Of a stretch of 64,000 nucleotides of DNA, positions 12,331 through 23,979 are shown piece after piece. The stretch lies in the NCBI GenBank assembly GCA_033961575.1, contig CM066737.1:53296771-53360770 (forward strand), given 5' to 3'. Made by a program: the position numbers and the translations under genes. This DNA comes from Aselliscus stoliczkanus. Its lineage: Eukaryota > Chordata > Mammalia > Chiroptera > Hipposideridae. The notes under the pieces were generated by a model. That model worked only from the letters and a program-made list of their open reading frames with translations. It was not told where the DNA came from and searched no databases. Within the stretch, counting starts at the first letter, position 1, and each line of letters begins with the position of its first letter.

Positions 12331-12354
12331 ACCCATTTCTAACAGTCTTTTCTT

Positions 12355-12785
12355 TTATTAGTTTCGGGAATACAAAACAATATAATAGTTAGACATTTAC
12401 ACCCCTCACAAAGTGATAATCCCCTCCCCCAAACTACTATCACTCTGATATCGTATATAGCTGTTACAATTCCATTGTCTCTATTCCCTATGCTGTTGTC
12501 CACATCTTGTAAATATTTAATTATAGCTGATATCCAATATTATTCAGCTTCAGCTTCAGGTGTACACTGCAGTGGTCAGGTACCTACACCGTCCATGAAG
12601 TGGTCTCCCTAATAAGACAAGTGTCCATCTGACACCCTACAAAATCTTTACAATGTTATTGATTATATTCCCCAAATTATCTTTTGTATCCCCTTGGCAA
12701 TATTGTGACAACCAATTTGTGCTTTCTAATCCCCTCACCTTCTCCCTCATCCTCACCCCGTCCCATCTGTTTCTGGTTAATTTGC
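12355..12785 (-). mobile_element. L1 3' UTR fragments
   Basis: Antisense L1 3'-UTR sequence (TTACACCCCTCACAAAGTGA; CATGAAGTGGTCTCCCTAAT). Motif order suggests two overlapping pieces. More diverged than the copies at 50 kb. A composite SINE follows at 12808. Confidence 0.8.
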
Positions 12786-12807
12786 TGATTTATTGTATTC
12801 TTTTTCT

Positions 12808-13309
12808 AAAAAAAGATTTTATTGGGGAATTGGGGGAGGGGAACAGTGTTGGGGAATTAGGGGAGGGGACCAGTCAAGTTGTTGTTCTTCAGTCTTCGTT
12901 GTGGAAGGCGCCAGTCACCATCTGGCTTCCCAGTCAGCATCTCATGCCCTCTAAGCTCAAGGCGCTCTGTTCAATCTTAGTTGCAGGTGGGCATAGCTAC
13001 CATCCCATGTGGGAGTTGGACCAGTAGCCTTGTTGTTAAGAGCGCAAGCCCTATCCACTGAGCCATCTGGGGGGCAGCTCAGCTCAAGGTGCGGAGTTCA
13101 GTCTTAGTTGTGGGCGGGCGTAGCCCACCATTGAACAGGCAATCTTGTTGTTACATCTGCTGAGCCATCCTGCCACCTGTTGGCAGCTCAGCGATAGCTC
13201 AGCTAGGGCGCAGCTTTCACTGGCCAATGTGGGAATCAAACTGGTGGCCCTGTTGCTCAGAGCTTGGGCTCCAAGCCAACTCTTCACCAACTGAGCCACT
13301 CGGCCGGCC
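12808..13309 (-). mobile_element. Composite SINE (type D head, type B tail)
   Basis: The minus-strand head GGCCGGCCGAGTGGCTCAG has two tandem tRNA-like modules with AACTAAGACTGAA/AATGGTGGG sections as in type D. It then ends with CCCCAATTCCCCAATAAAATCTTT exactly as in type B (the first part of that motif lies near 12815-12850). It therefore links the two families. Confidence 0.83.
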
Positions 13310-13334
13310 CTCATTTATTGTATTATTTAGATTC

Positions 13335-13500
13335 CACATATATCCCTTCGGGCAAGGGATGTAAGAGAAAAAACAAACACATGGGATTAGATAGAACTAA
13401 ATGTATTTTTCACAGCAAAGGAAACCATCAATAAAACAAAAAGGCATCCTACTGAATGGGAGAATATATTTGTCAATGATACATCTAACAGTCTTAAGGG
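13335..13500 (+). mobile_element. L1 ORF2 fragment
   Basis: ATCCCTTCGGGCAAGGGATG through AAAGGCATCCTACTGAATGG matches the ORF2 stretch at about 21965-22110 of the 8-kb L1. Unrelated in orientation to the preceding L1 3'-UTR pieces. Confidence 0.82.
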
Positions 13501-14214
13501 CCCATACCATGATTACTTTTTTATTGTTTATTTATTAGTTCTAGTGACACACAGTAGGCACTCAATAAATATTGCCTGAGTAAATGAACGGATCTTTGTT
13601 ATGAAATGAAAAGCATTATTAAGTATCTCCTATCCTAAAAAGAAAACCTCTAAATCCTGTCTCCTCCTCAACAACCATCTCCTCTTTTTCCTCTTCATCA
13701 CTGCTAAACTTCCTCAAAGAACAATCTATATTTGCTGCTTTCTCTTCCCCACTTCCTATTCACTTCTTGCTTCCTATTCACAACTCAGCTTTCTTCAATC
13801 TGGTGTTGGCTCCTGAAGCTGCGTTCTTCCAAAGGTCACCAAAGACTTCTTAATTGATGAATCTAAAAGTTCTTTCTGCACCCCAATCCTGCTTTACTTC
13901 TCTGTAGCAGTACATACTATTATGGGTTCCCCCATCTCTGTATATGCTTATTTTCATTTCTTTTACTTTATCCATCCCTTAAGTACTGGTATTTTCTAGG
14001 GCCAACATATGTATCTGCTTGCATGGTTCAGAAGTTTCTGCATTTTCAGTTCAAGGGTATCAGACCATGTGATTCAGATATGTTGACGACACCTCCTCAC
14101 AATGACAGTATCAAAATATAAAATTACTGATTTTTATTACCAAGTAGTATGTATGAGACATCTTACACACTTATTTCACTCCTGAATTTAAGCCCATCTC
14201 AACTACTCTCTCTG
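13501..14214. other. DNAAF6 intron 5, decayed repeats
   Basis: An L2/MIR-like tail at 13545-13590 (GGCACTCAATAAATATTGCC). 13640-13930 is pyrimidine-rich and resembles the reverse of the ancient repeat at 11215-12110. The rest is unassigned. Confidence 0.4.
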
Positions 14215-14242
14215 CCCTCCCCCCAATCTCCCTCTCTGTCTC

Positions 14243-14287
<45 letters not shown>

Positions 14288-14310
14288 GTCTCTCTCTCTC
14301 TCTCTCTCAT
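14215..14310 (+). repeat. (TC)n microsatellite
   Basis: CCCTCCCCCCAATCTCCC leads into about 85 bp of TC with scattered TG. The matching Ser-Leu open frame is an artefact. Confidence 0.97.
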
Positions 14311-14319
14311 GGGGGACTT

Positions 14320-14951
14320 TCATTTTCAACTCTAATTTTAGTATTATTTAAAAATTTAAATATATCTTTCATAATCAGAAATATATTATGTCTTTACAAG
14401 TAGGTTAGCTTTGAAAGGGGTATTCATCCCCCTACCATCATTATGAAAGAATGTTATGATATTAGCTATAAATATAAGTATATTAGTGAGATAACTAGTA
14501 GAAATTTAATTGAAGGTTTACTGTGCTGCCTGGAGCTGATAACAAGGAATTGTATTACAGCTCAAATATCCTTCTTCCTGCCACACAGTCTGATATATAA
14601 CAAATCAAATAAGGTTAGCATAATCACAATGCCTACAAAAAAGGTGTCCATCCTCTAGAATTTTAAATGGAAAAGGGAATCCATTTCATTATCAAGCAGC
14701 TAAATCTATTTATTCCTTAAAAGTAAACGAATATGACTGCTTTAACCTTAAGAGAGAAATCAGGATTTGAGAAGCAGGCCATTCAAGAAGCAAGTGAATT
14801 GTCAGAGGATGGGCAGACACTTTGCTCAAAATGATTGATAGCCTTTTCTGAGATGAATACGTGTGATAAACACGCAACTCCTGGTTGTGTCTGCCAGATG
14901 GTGACTGACTCCTATCCCACCCCTGACTCTCACGCCATTCTCAGTTAGATT
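14320..14951. other. DNAAF6 intron 5, unique
   Basis: Nothing recognised. Confidence 0.5.
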
Positions 14952-14965
14952 TAGAGATGAAGTAA

Positions 14966-15075
14966 TGGGCCGGCCGAGTGGCACAGTGGTTAAGCACTGG
15001 CCTGGGAAGCCAGCGGCCCTGGTTCGGTCCCACATATGAGGGCCAATGACACTACCCTCAAAAAAAAAAAAAGCA
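14966..15075 (+). mobile_element. Short tRNA SINE (type A)
   Basis: Duplication TAGAGATGAAGTAA (14952-14965; 15076-15089). Head GGCCGGCCGAGTGGCACAGTGG and an A-tail. It lies about 170 bp upstream of the 8-kb L1. Confidence 0.92.
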
Positions 15076-15562
15076 TAGAGATGAAGTAAGGCTCATGTCC
15101 CAGTGAGGAGGTGACAATGAAAAAACAAACAAAACTTAATGGCTTGATTTTTTTGATTACATCAGAATATCCCCTTATCAATATAGATCCATTAAAGTAG
15201 GAGTATCAAACTATTATGTGTCCATTATACCTCAAAAAGAATATCAAGGAACTGTGGAGGGGAGGGGCAAGATGGCGGCTGTGAGGAGGGCTCCATGAAA
15301 TCTCCCCTGGAAATATCCACAATTTGAACTTCTAATACGCTTCGAAGAGACATCTACACATCACACAGAGCAACTAAGAGTTCCACACAAGGATTGCTGG
15401 AATCTGGTCAGGCCAGGCGAGTAGGGGAAGAAGGCGGCGAGACCCGTGAGGTGCAGCCTGCACCCGCGGCTGCTGAGTCACGGTGAGTGTTGCCCCGGCT
15501 CGCTCCCTGCGGCGCGCAGCCCGCCTAGAGTTCAGCAAGAGCGCATTGGTTTGCAGTCTGAG

Positions 15563-16340
15563 GCAGAAGCTCAAACCGGGGAAGTGCGGGAGGAGAGAGA
15601 GGAGACGACTGCGCAGAGGTACGAGCTGCACCCGCGGCTCGCCGCGTCCCCAGGAAGCAGGGGGCAGAGTCCCGCATTGGCAGGGCAAGATCAATCTCTG
15701 CACCCTCCTGGTTCAGGGATCAGTCTCTGTGCCCACTGGGTGTGCGGAGCGCAGAAGCCTGAAACCCGGGAACAGGGGAAAACAGAGGACTCGTGCGGAG
15801 ACTCAGCGCACGCCGGGCGGAGACGCAGGTCCCGGAGAGACGGAGTGGGGATCGGAGCCGTGTGGAAAGGTGCACGCAGTCCCCTAAACCCCGGCGGCAG
15901 TCCCTCCAGAAGCGCAGCAGGAGAATGGTGCGGGCGCACGCCGGCTCCGAGGCAGAAGCCTTAAACCCGGGAGCAGGAGAAAAAACAGGACTCGCCCGTG
16001 GAGACGCAGCGTGCACCGGCCGGAGTCACACATCCTGGAGAGACGGAGCGGGGATCTAAGCCACGCGGCAGGGTGCGCGCAGTCCCCTAAATCCCGGCAG
16101 ACCCTTTGGGAGAGCAGCAGGAGATCTGCGCGGGCGCGCACCGGCTCCGAGGCAGAAGCCTGAAACCAGGGAGCAGGGGAAAAAGAAGACTGGTGCAGGG
16201 AGAAGCAGCGCGCGCCGGGCGGAGACACAGGTCCCTGAGAGACGGAGCGGGAATCTGAGCCTCGCAGCAGGGGGCGCGCAGTCCCTTAAACCCTGGCAGT
16301 CTCTTCAGGAGAGCAGCAGGAGCACCGCGGGACCATAAGA
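15563..16340 (+). repeat. Tandem ~200-bp monomers in L1 5' UTR
   Basis: The marker GCAGAAGCCT[G/T]AAACC recurs at 15751, 15952 and 16152 (spacing 201 and 200 bp), each followed by GGGA-CAGG-GAAAA, GGCGGAGAC-CAGG, GAGAGACGGAG and GCGCGCAGTCCC. A diverged fourth start lies at 15563. Such promoter monomers are known in rodent L1 5' UTRs. Here they are CpG-rich and probably set promoter strength (inference). Confidence 0.85.
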
Positions 16341-17154
16341 GGCAAAGGCCTTAGCTTAAAACAGTGTTGGAACTGTGGCTTTGTTTATTTTTATGTTTTT
16401 GTTTTTTTTCCCTTTTTCTACTCTTGAACAGAAAGCAAAAAAACCCAATAACCCACCCACTCCCACAAACTTTGGCCCCCGCCAAGACAGTCTTAAACGG
16501 ACTCCAGAATGGAGCAATAGGGGCAGACTAGGAAGATATTCCTACCTGCAGGGGGTTGAGAATTTCCACCCAGTAAAGGCTGCAGAGTGAGACTACCTAC
16601 CCTGCCCCCACCTTTATGCAAGGCTTGGGAGGCAGGGCAGGTTCACCTGCTGAGGCACTAATTAACAGATTCTTAGCAGCTGGCTTTTGGTAGTGAGGAA
16701 TTCTTTAATTCTCCATGGCTGTCAACCAAAAGGGTGCCCAGAGACACTCATCGAGCCTTTGGGGGTGCAGCCTGCCTTGGGACAGGCAAAAGCAAAAAGG
16801 CAGTGACTTTGTAAAAACCACCAATCACACGTCACAACCACATTCAAGTACAGCAAACCTGCAGTGCCAGGATCACGTAGGCATCAGGTGGCCTACTGTT
16901 CCCACAAGACGCACAGGAATTTTTGTACAGCAGACAAATTGAAGGGAGCTAGGTGGACTTCAGCCAAGACCGGCATGGGTATTTTTGGTTTGTTTGGTTT
17001 TATTCTGTTTTGTTTTCCCTTTATTGGCTGCTTATCTTGGTTGTTTTTGGTTTTTATTTCTATTTCATTCTTATCATTTTGTAGTTTTTAATATAGGCAT
17101 ATATATAGGTGTATATAGGTGAATATATGTCCATATATATGGGTGTGTAGACAA

Positions 17155-17215
17155 ATATATATATATATATATATTTTTATTTTTCTTTTTCTTTCTTTTC
17201 TTTTTCTTTTCTCCC
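17155..17215 (+). repeat. (AT)n and polypyrimidine tract in L1 5' UTR
   Basis: ATATATATATATAT then TTTTCTTTTTCTTTC, within the AT/T-rich second half of the L1 5' UTR (about 16380-17580). Confidence 0.9.
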
Positions 17216-18054
17216 CACCCTCACTATCTCTCTTATTTTATTCATTCTTCTCACTGCTTTACTTTTCCTCCTTTCCTTTTTTCTGCAAATTGTATTTTTT
17301 TAATTTTTATTCTTACTTTTTTATTATTATTTTAGTTTATTTTTATTTTTTATTTTTTAAGTATAGCTAATCGGTTTCTCATGTTTATTCTATTTTTTAT
17401 TTTAGGATATTGTATTTTATTTTGTTTCCTCTTCTGTTATTATTGTGTGTGTGGTTTTTGTTTTGTTTCTGTTTGGTTTCTTCATTAGTACGATTGATAT
17501 TTCTGTACAAGTTGACTGTAGTTTGATGGTTGGTTTTTTTTACTTGTGGGAGCATTTGGTTTCCTTTGGTGGCTGCAGAGGTTGTTCTTGTTGATCTGTT
17601 ATGCTCTAAAATCACTCTGCAGCAGTGGGTCCAAACAAACAGACACAAGAATCATCATACCCGGAGGCCAACTTTAGATAAAACCAGAGCATTTCTGGGT
17701 TTGACATACAAGAGTCACACACAAAAGGAAGTTGCTACAGGTACTAGGGCCCATAGGGTCCAAGTTTCATCAGAGGGGTGAATCTTCTCACAGCAGCTCA
17801 TAAACTGCAGATGCTGCTGATCCTCACAGCTAATCAATCTGGGAGTCAATCCCACCTACTGACAAGCCAAAACTAAAACTTCAACAAGTGAGGACGCACG
17901 ACACAAGGAACACCTCAGATACAAGCACAGGAGAATAGGGAGATTGAGTAATTCAAATATAAAGGACACACACCATATAAGTTTACCCAGAAAAGACTGA
18001 GAAATCTAGGGGATCTATCTGTTATATTGAAGCAAACACAAAGAATAAGCCAGA

Positions 18055-18930
18055 ATGGGGAGACAAAGAAACACAACACAAATAAAAGAACAGAAGAAAC
18101 TTCCTGAATCAGTGGAAATAGAGGAAATAGAGGTAACCAACCTATCGGAGACAGAGTTCAGAACACTGATTATTAGAATGTTCAAGGAAATTAATGAAAA
18201 TATAAAGAAGGATAGAGAAATCATGAAAAGCAACCAGCTAGAACTTAAGAATACAATTACTGAATTAAATAACAAACTTGATGGAATCACTAGCAGACTG
18301 GATGAAGCAGAAAATCGAATCAGTGACTTAGAAGACAAAATAGCAGAGATCACCCATGCAGAACAACAAAAAGAAAAGAGAATGAAAAACATAGAAAATA
18401 GTTTAAGAGAGATGGGGGACAACATCAAACGCAATAACTCACGGGTCATTGGAGTACCAGAAGGAGAAGAGAGGGAGCAAGGGATTGAGAATATATTTGA
18501 AGTAATAATGTCTGAAAACTTCCCTAACCTGGCAAAGGACATTGAAATACAAGCTCAGGAAGTGCAGAGAGTTCCAACCAGGATGATTCCAAACAGGCCC
18601 ATTCCAAGACACATTATAGTGAAAATGGCAAGGGTTAAGGACAAAGACAGAATCCTTAAAGCAGCAAGGGAAAGGCAGCAAGTTACTTACAAGGGTACCC
18701 CCATAAGATTATCAGCTGACTTTTCTACAGAAACTTTGCAGGCCAGAAGGGAGTGGCAGGAGGTTTTCAAAGTGATGAAAAATAAAGGCCTACAACCAAG
18801 ATTGCTGTATCCAGCAAGGTTATCATTTAAAATCGAAGGTGAGATAAGGAGCTTTGCAGAAAAGAATAAGTTAAGGGAATTCTTTAACACCAAGCCAGCT
18901 TTGCAGGAAATGCTAAAAGGACTTCTTTAA
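18055..18930 (+). CDS. L1 ORF1 protein, intact frame (291 aa)
   Basis: RNA-binding chaperone of the L1 ribonucleoprotein. Residues about 30-115 form a heptad-rich coiled coil (trimerisation region; LDEAENRISDLEDKIAEI). An RRM begins near VIGVPEGEE (residue 131), and the basic C-terminal domain includes PRHIIVKMARVKDKDRIL (185-201) and TYKGTPIRLSADFSTETLQ. It ends ALQEMLKGLL followed by a stop. Length is typical of mammalian ORF1p (about 290-340 aa). No frameshift or stop is visible, although ORF2 in the same element is damaged. Confidence 0.92.
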   Translation: MGRQRNTTQIKEQKKLPESVEIEEIEVTNLSETEFRTLIIRMFKEINENIKKDREIMKSNQLELKNTITELNNKLDGITSRLDEAENRISDLEDKIAEITHAEQQKEKRMKNIENSLREMGDNIKRNNSRVIGVPEGEEREQGIENIFEVIMSENFPNLAKDIEIQAQEVQRVPTRMIPNRPIPRHIIVKMARVKDKDRILKAARERQQVTYKGTPIRLSADFSTETLQARREWQEVFKVMKNKGLQPRLLYPARLSFKIEGEIRSFAEKNKLREFFNTKPALQEMLKGLL

Positions 18931-18978
18931 GTAGAAGAGAAAAACAACCTAAGAAAGACTACGAACACAAATAACAAA

Positions 18979-21900
18979 ATGGCAATAAATACACACCTAT
19001 CAATAATCACATTAAATGTAAATGGAGTAAATGCTCTAATAAAAAGACATAGGGTGGCTGAATGGATAAGAAAGCAAGACCCCAGCATATGCTGTATACA
19101 AGAGACTCACCTCAGATCCAAAGACTCATACAGGCTGAAAGTAAAGGGATGGAGTAAAATATTTCATGCAAATGGTACTGAGAAAAAAACTGGAGTAGCG
19201 ATACTTATATCAGATAAAATGGACTTTAAATTGAAGAATATAACAAAGGACAAAGAAGGACACTTCATAGTAATGAAGGGATCGATCCCACAAGAGGACA
19301 TAACTCTAGTAAACATCTATGCACCTAACATAGGAGCCCCTAAATATATAAAACAGATATTGTCAGACATTAAGACAGAGATCAACAGTAACAGTATCAT
19401 AGTAGGCGACTTCAACACCCCGCTGTCACTAATGGACAGATCCACCAGACAGAAAATCAATGTGGAAACAGCGACCTTAAATGACACATTAGACCAGCTG
19501 GATTTAACAGACATTTTCAGAGCATTTCATCCCAAAGCTACAGAATATACGTTCTTTTCAAGTGCACATGGAACACTTTCTAAGATAGACCACATGTTAG
19601 GCCACAAAACAAGTCTCAATAAATTTAAGAAGATTGAAATCATTTCAACTGTATTCTCTGACCACAATGCTATGAAACTAGAAATCAATTATAAGAAGAA
19701 ATCCAGTAAGCTGACAAATAAATGGAGGCTAAACAATATGCTATTAAATAGTGAGTGGGTCACAAATGAGATCAAGGAGGAAATCAAAAGATACCTCGAG
19801 ACAAACGAAAATGAAAACACCACGACCCAAAATCTCTGGGATGCTGCGAAAGCAGTCCTAAGAGGGAAGTTTATAGCAGTGCAGGCCTACCTAAAGAAGG
19901 AAGAAAAATCTCAAATCAACAGGTTATCCTTACACATAAGGGAACTGGAAAACGAACAGCAAAAGAGGCCCAAGGGGAGTACAAGAAAGGAGATAATAAA
20001 GACCAGAGCAGAAATAAACAATATAGAGAACAGAAAAACAATTCAAAAGATCAATGAAACCAAGAGCTGGTTTCTTGTGAAGATAAACAAAATTGACAAA
20101 CATCTTGCCAGGCTCATCAAAAAAAAAAAGAGAGGACTCAAATTAGCAAAATCAGGAATGAAAGAGGGGAAATGACTACAGACATCACAGAAATACAAAA
20201 AATTCTAAGAAATTACTATGAGCAACTATATGCCAACAAATTTGACAATCTGGAAGAAATGGACAATTTCCTAGAAGCATACAACCTTCCAAAGCTAACG
20301 CAAGAAGAAACAGAAAATCTAAATACCCTGATTACTACCAAGGAAATTGAATCAGTAATTGACAAGCTCCCAAAAAACAAAAGCCCTGGACCAGACGGCT
20401 TCACAAGAGAATTTTATCAAACATTCAAAAAAGAACTATCACCTATTCTTCTCAAACTATTCCAAAAAATCCAGAAGGAGGGAAGGCTCCCAAACTCTTT
20501 TTATGAAGCCACTATCACCCTGATTCCAAAACCAGATAAAGACATCACAAAAAAGGAAAACTACAGGCCAATCTCCCTGATGAATATAGATGCAAAAATT
20601 CTCAATAAAATATTAGCAAACAGAATTCAGCAATATATTAAGAAGATCATACATCATGATCAAATGGGATTCATCGCTAGTGTGCAAGGCTGGTTCAACA
20701 TCCGCAAATCAATTAATGTGATACACCACATCAACAAAATGAAGGATAAAGATCACATGGTCATTTCAATAGATGCATAAAAAGCATTTGACAAAATCCA
20801 ACAGCCATTTATGTTAAAAACCCTTAGCAAAGTGGGAATACAGGGATCATATCTCAACATAATAAAAGCCATATATGATAATCCTACAGCTAACATCATA
20901 CTCAATGGGGAAAAGCTAAAACCATGCCCCTTAAGATCAGGAACAAGACAAGGCTGTCCACTTTCTCCTCTTTTATTCAACATAGTGCTGGAAGTTCTAG
21001 CCACAGCAATCACACAACAAAAAGAAATAAAAGGCATCCAAATTGGCAAGGAAGAAGTAAAATTGTCATTATATGCAGATGACATGATACTGTATATAGA
21101 GAACCCCAAAGACTCCATCAAAAAACTATTGGAACTGATAGACGAATTCAGTAAAGTAGCAGGATATAAAATCAATTTTCAGAAATCAGTGGCATTTGCA
21201 TATACCAATAATAAACTAATGGAAAGAGAAATTAAGAAAACTGTCCCATTTACAATTGCGTCAAGAACTATAAAATACCTAGGAATAAATTTAACCAAAG
21301 AAGTGAAAGATCTGTACTCAGAAAATTATAAGACACTGAAGAAAGAAATCATAGAAGATACAAATAAATGGAAACACCTACCATGCTCATGGATAGGAAG
21401 AATTAATATAGTTAAAATGTCCATACTGCCTAAAGCAATATATAGATTCAATGCAATTCTTATCAAACTACCAAGGGCATTTTTAACAGAAATAGAAAAT
21501 ATAATCCTAAAATTTATATGGAATCATAAAAGACCCAGAATAGCCTCGGCAATTCTGAGAAATAAAAACAAAGTCGGGGGGATCACGCTACCAGACATCA
21601 AAACCTACTACAAGGCCACAGTAATCAAGACAGTTTGGTATTGGCATAAAAACAGGCACATCGATCAGTGGAACAGAACAGAGAGCCCAGAAATAAATCC
21701 AGGCATTTACGGACAGTTAATCTATGACAAGGGAAGCAAGAATTTACACTGGAGTAAAGACAGTCTATTCAATAAATGGTGCTGGGAAAATTGGACTGAC
21801 ACATGCAAAAAAATGAAACTGGACCACCTCCTTATGCCTTATACAAGAACAAATTCAAAATGGATTAAAGACTTAATGTAAGACCTGAAACCATAAAAAT

Positions 21901-22797
21901 CCTAAAAGAAAATATAGGGAGTACATTTGCAGACATTACCCGGAGCAATATTTTTACTGATACATCCCTACGGGCAAGGGAAGTAAAAGAAAAAATGAAC
22001 ATATGGGATTATATCAGACTTAAAAGTTTTTTCACAACAAAGGAAACCATTAATAAAACAAAAAGGAAGCCTACTGAATGGGAGAATATATTTGCCAACG
22101 ATATATCTGATAAGGGGTTAATATCCAAAATTTATAAAACACTCATGAAACAACACCAAAAAAACAAACAACCCAATTATAAAATGGGCAGAAGATATGA
22201 AGAGACATTTCTCTAAAGAGGACATACAGATGGCCAACAGGTATATGAAAAAAAGTTCAACCTCACTGGTCATTAGGGAAATGCAAATAAAAACCACCAT
22301 GAGATACCACCTCACTCCAGTCAGAATGGCTATCATCAATAAATCAACAAACAAGTGCTGGCGGGGCTGTGGGGAAAAGGGGACCCTGCTGCACTGTTGG
22401 TGGGATTGCAGATTGGTGCAGCCACTATGGAAGTCAGTATGGAGGTATCTCAAAGAACTGGAAATAGAGCTACCGTTTGACCCAGCAATTTCACTCCTAG
22501 GTATTTATCCTGAAAAAAAACAAGACACTTATTCAAAGAAAGTTATGCACCCCTATGTTCATAGCAGCACAATTTACAATAGCTAAGACTTGGAAACAAC
22601 CAAAGTGCCCATCAGTAGATGACTGGATTAAGAAACTGTGGTATATTTATACAATGGAGTATTACTCCGCTATAAAGAAGAATGAAATCGTGCCATTTTC
22701 AATGATATGGATGGACCTAGATACTATTATGTTAAGTGAAATAAGTCAGTCAGAGAAAGACAAATACCATATGATCTCACCCTTATGTGGAATCTGA
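18979..22797 (+). pseudogene. L1 ORF2 (endonuclease-reverse transcriptase), broken
   Basis: The endonuclease part is open for 398 codons (18979-20175) with LNVNG, QETH (E42), GDFN (D144/N146), KIDH (D204) and SDHN (D228/H229). A one-base shift in the A-run near 20120-20131 moves the frame. RT continues at 20172-20780 (KSPGPDGF) and stops at a TAA (20778-20780) where the family has a sense codon before KAFDKIQ. The next frame, 20811-21881, holds [15 protein letters not shown] and [10 protein letters not shown]. Further shifts occur near 21875, 22150 and 22555, and the Cys-rich C-terminus ([19 protein letters not shown]) is still readable. This ORF2 cannot make a full protein. Confidence 0.93.
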
Positions 22798-23518
22798 AAA
22801 ACTGTATGAATGAGCAAAGTAAACAGAAACTGTCTCATAGATATAGAGGAAAAATCAGGGTTGCTAATTGGGAGGGGAATGGGAATGAGGGAGAAGGGGA
22901 AGGGATTAGACAGCAAAAATAGGCAACTACAGTATTGCCACTGGGATAGGAAAAACAGTTTGGGGAATATAATTAATAATGTTGTAAATATTCTGTGGAA
23001 TGTCAGATGATCATAGGTCTTGTTAGGGAGAACATTTCATGGATGGAGTAGAGGTTTGATCACTGCACTGTATTACTAAAGCGGAGGTGGTATACCTACT
23101 GTAATTGAATATATATAGATAGTCACGGGATGTGGATTATACTGTGGAAGAGAGTCAAAGGAAGAGTAATAGATATATATGATATGGGGGGAGTGGGGTG
23201 GCGAATTGGGGGTGGGGGGTTGTCACTTTGAGGGGTAAAATGTATAACTATTGCACTGTGTTGTACACCTGAAACTAATTAAAAAAAAAAAGAATATCAA
23301 GCAATCTGCAGGCTGGTTTTCCCCTCTCCTAGAACAAAGGATGTGTTATTTGGCAGAATATCAACAACCCTAGCCCCATTCATTTTGGGATTTTAGAGAT
23401 GTATGCTATACAACACTCACGGGTAAAAATAGGAATCCACATTCTTCCCCCAGCATCCATCCCCTTCCTGCCAGAAATAGTCTTATGGGGAAACCAGGCC
23501 ATCTCCCTACATATTTTT

Positions 23519-23962
23519 TTAAAGATTTTATTGGGGAATTGGGGGAGGGGAACAGCGTTGGGGAATTGGGGAAGGGGAACAGACAAGTTGCTGTCTTTTT
23601 TGTTCTTCAGTCTAGTTGTGGAGGATGTTGCTTCAGTGGCCCGTGTTGGTATCGTCATTGCGCTCTTCCTGGATGAGGCAGATCAGTCACCGGCCTCTGG
23701 ATGGTCGCTTACTGTACCCTATGGCAGCACACGCTGGCTGCCATCTGCGCACGCTGGCTGCCAGCCACTCACTGTAGCCTATGGCAGCCCACTGCAGCAG
23801 GGGCTGCAGCTGACACCGACGCCAGGGCTCATGCAGCCCAGCTCCAGGTGGAGCTGTTGTTAGCGGTAGAGGGCAGTGTCACTGGCCCTCATATGTGGGA
23901 TCTGAACCAGGGCTGCTGGGGTCCCAAGCCAGAGCTTAACCACTGTGCCACTTGGCTGGCCC
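23519..23962 (-). mobile_element. Long T+ SINE (type B)
   Basis: 444 bp flanked by TCTCCCTACATATTTTT at 23502-23518 and 23963-23979. Minus-strand head GGCCAGCCAAGTGGCACAGTGG, tail AATAAAATCTTTAA. Contains the characteristic repeated CAGCGTGxxC units of the type-B body. Confidence 0.9.
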
Positions 23963-23979
23963 TCTCCCTACATATTTTT

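Larger units (their letters stand above)
15249..23286 (+). mobile_element. 8-kb L1 insertion with monomeric 5' UTR
   Basis: A complete LINE-1: GC-rich 5' UTR (15249-18054), ORF1 (18055-18930), ORF2 (18979 to about 22797, broken), 3' UTR and A-tail ending at 23286. The target-site duplication AAAAAGAATATCAAG occurs at 15234-15248 and 23287-23301. It lies in DNAAF6 intron 5 in antisense orientation. At 2.8 kb the 5' UTR is unusually long, partly because of three roughly 200-bp tandem monomers. ORF1 looks intact but ORF2 is not, so the copy is not autonomous. Confidence 0.95.

Noticed and set aside
14149..14403. Ser-Leu repeat protein
   Set aside because: Translation of a (TC)n microsatellite.
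15446..15964. 172-codon frame and several overlapping frames on both strands
   Set aside because: They lie in the CpG-rich monomeric L1 5' UTR, and overlapping frames in several phases are expected from base composition.
15563..16340. CRISPR-like or satellite array
   Set aside because: The regularly spaced units are contiguous roughly 200-bp monomers inside an L1 5' UTR, with no spacers.
17119..17370. Phe/Leu-rich membrane-like protein
   Set aside because: Translation of the T-rich half of an L1 5' UTR.
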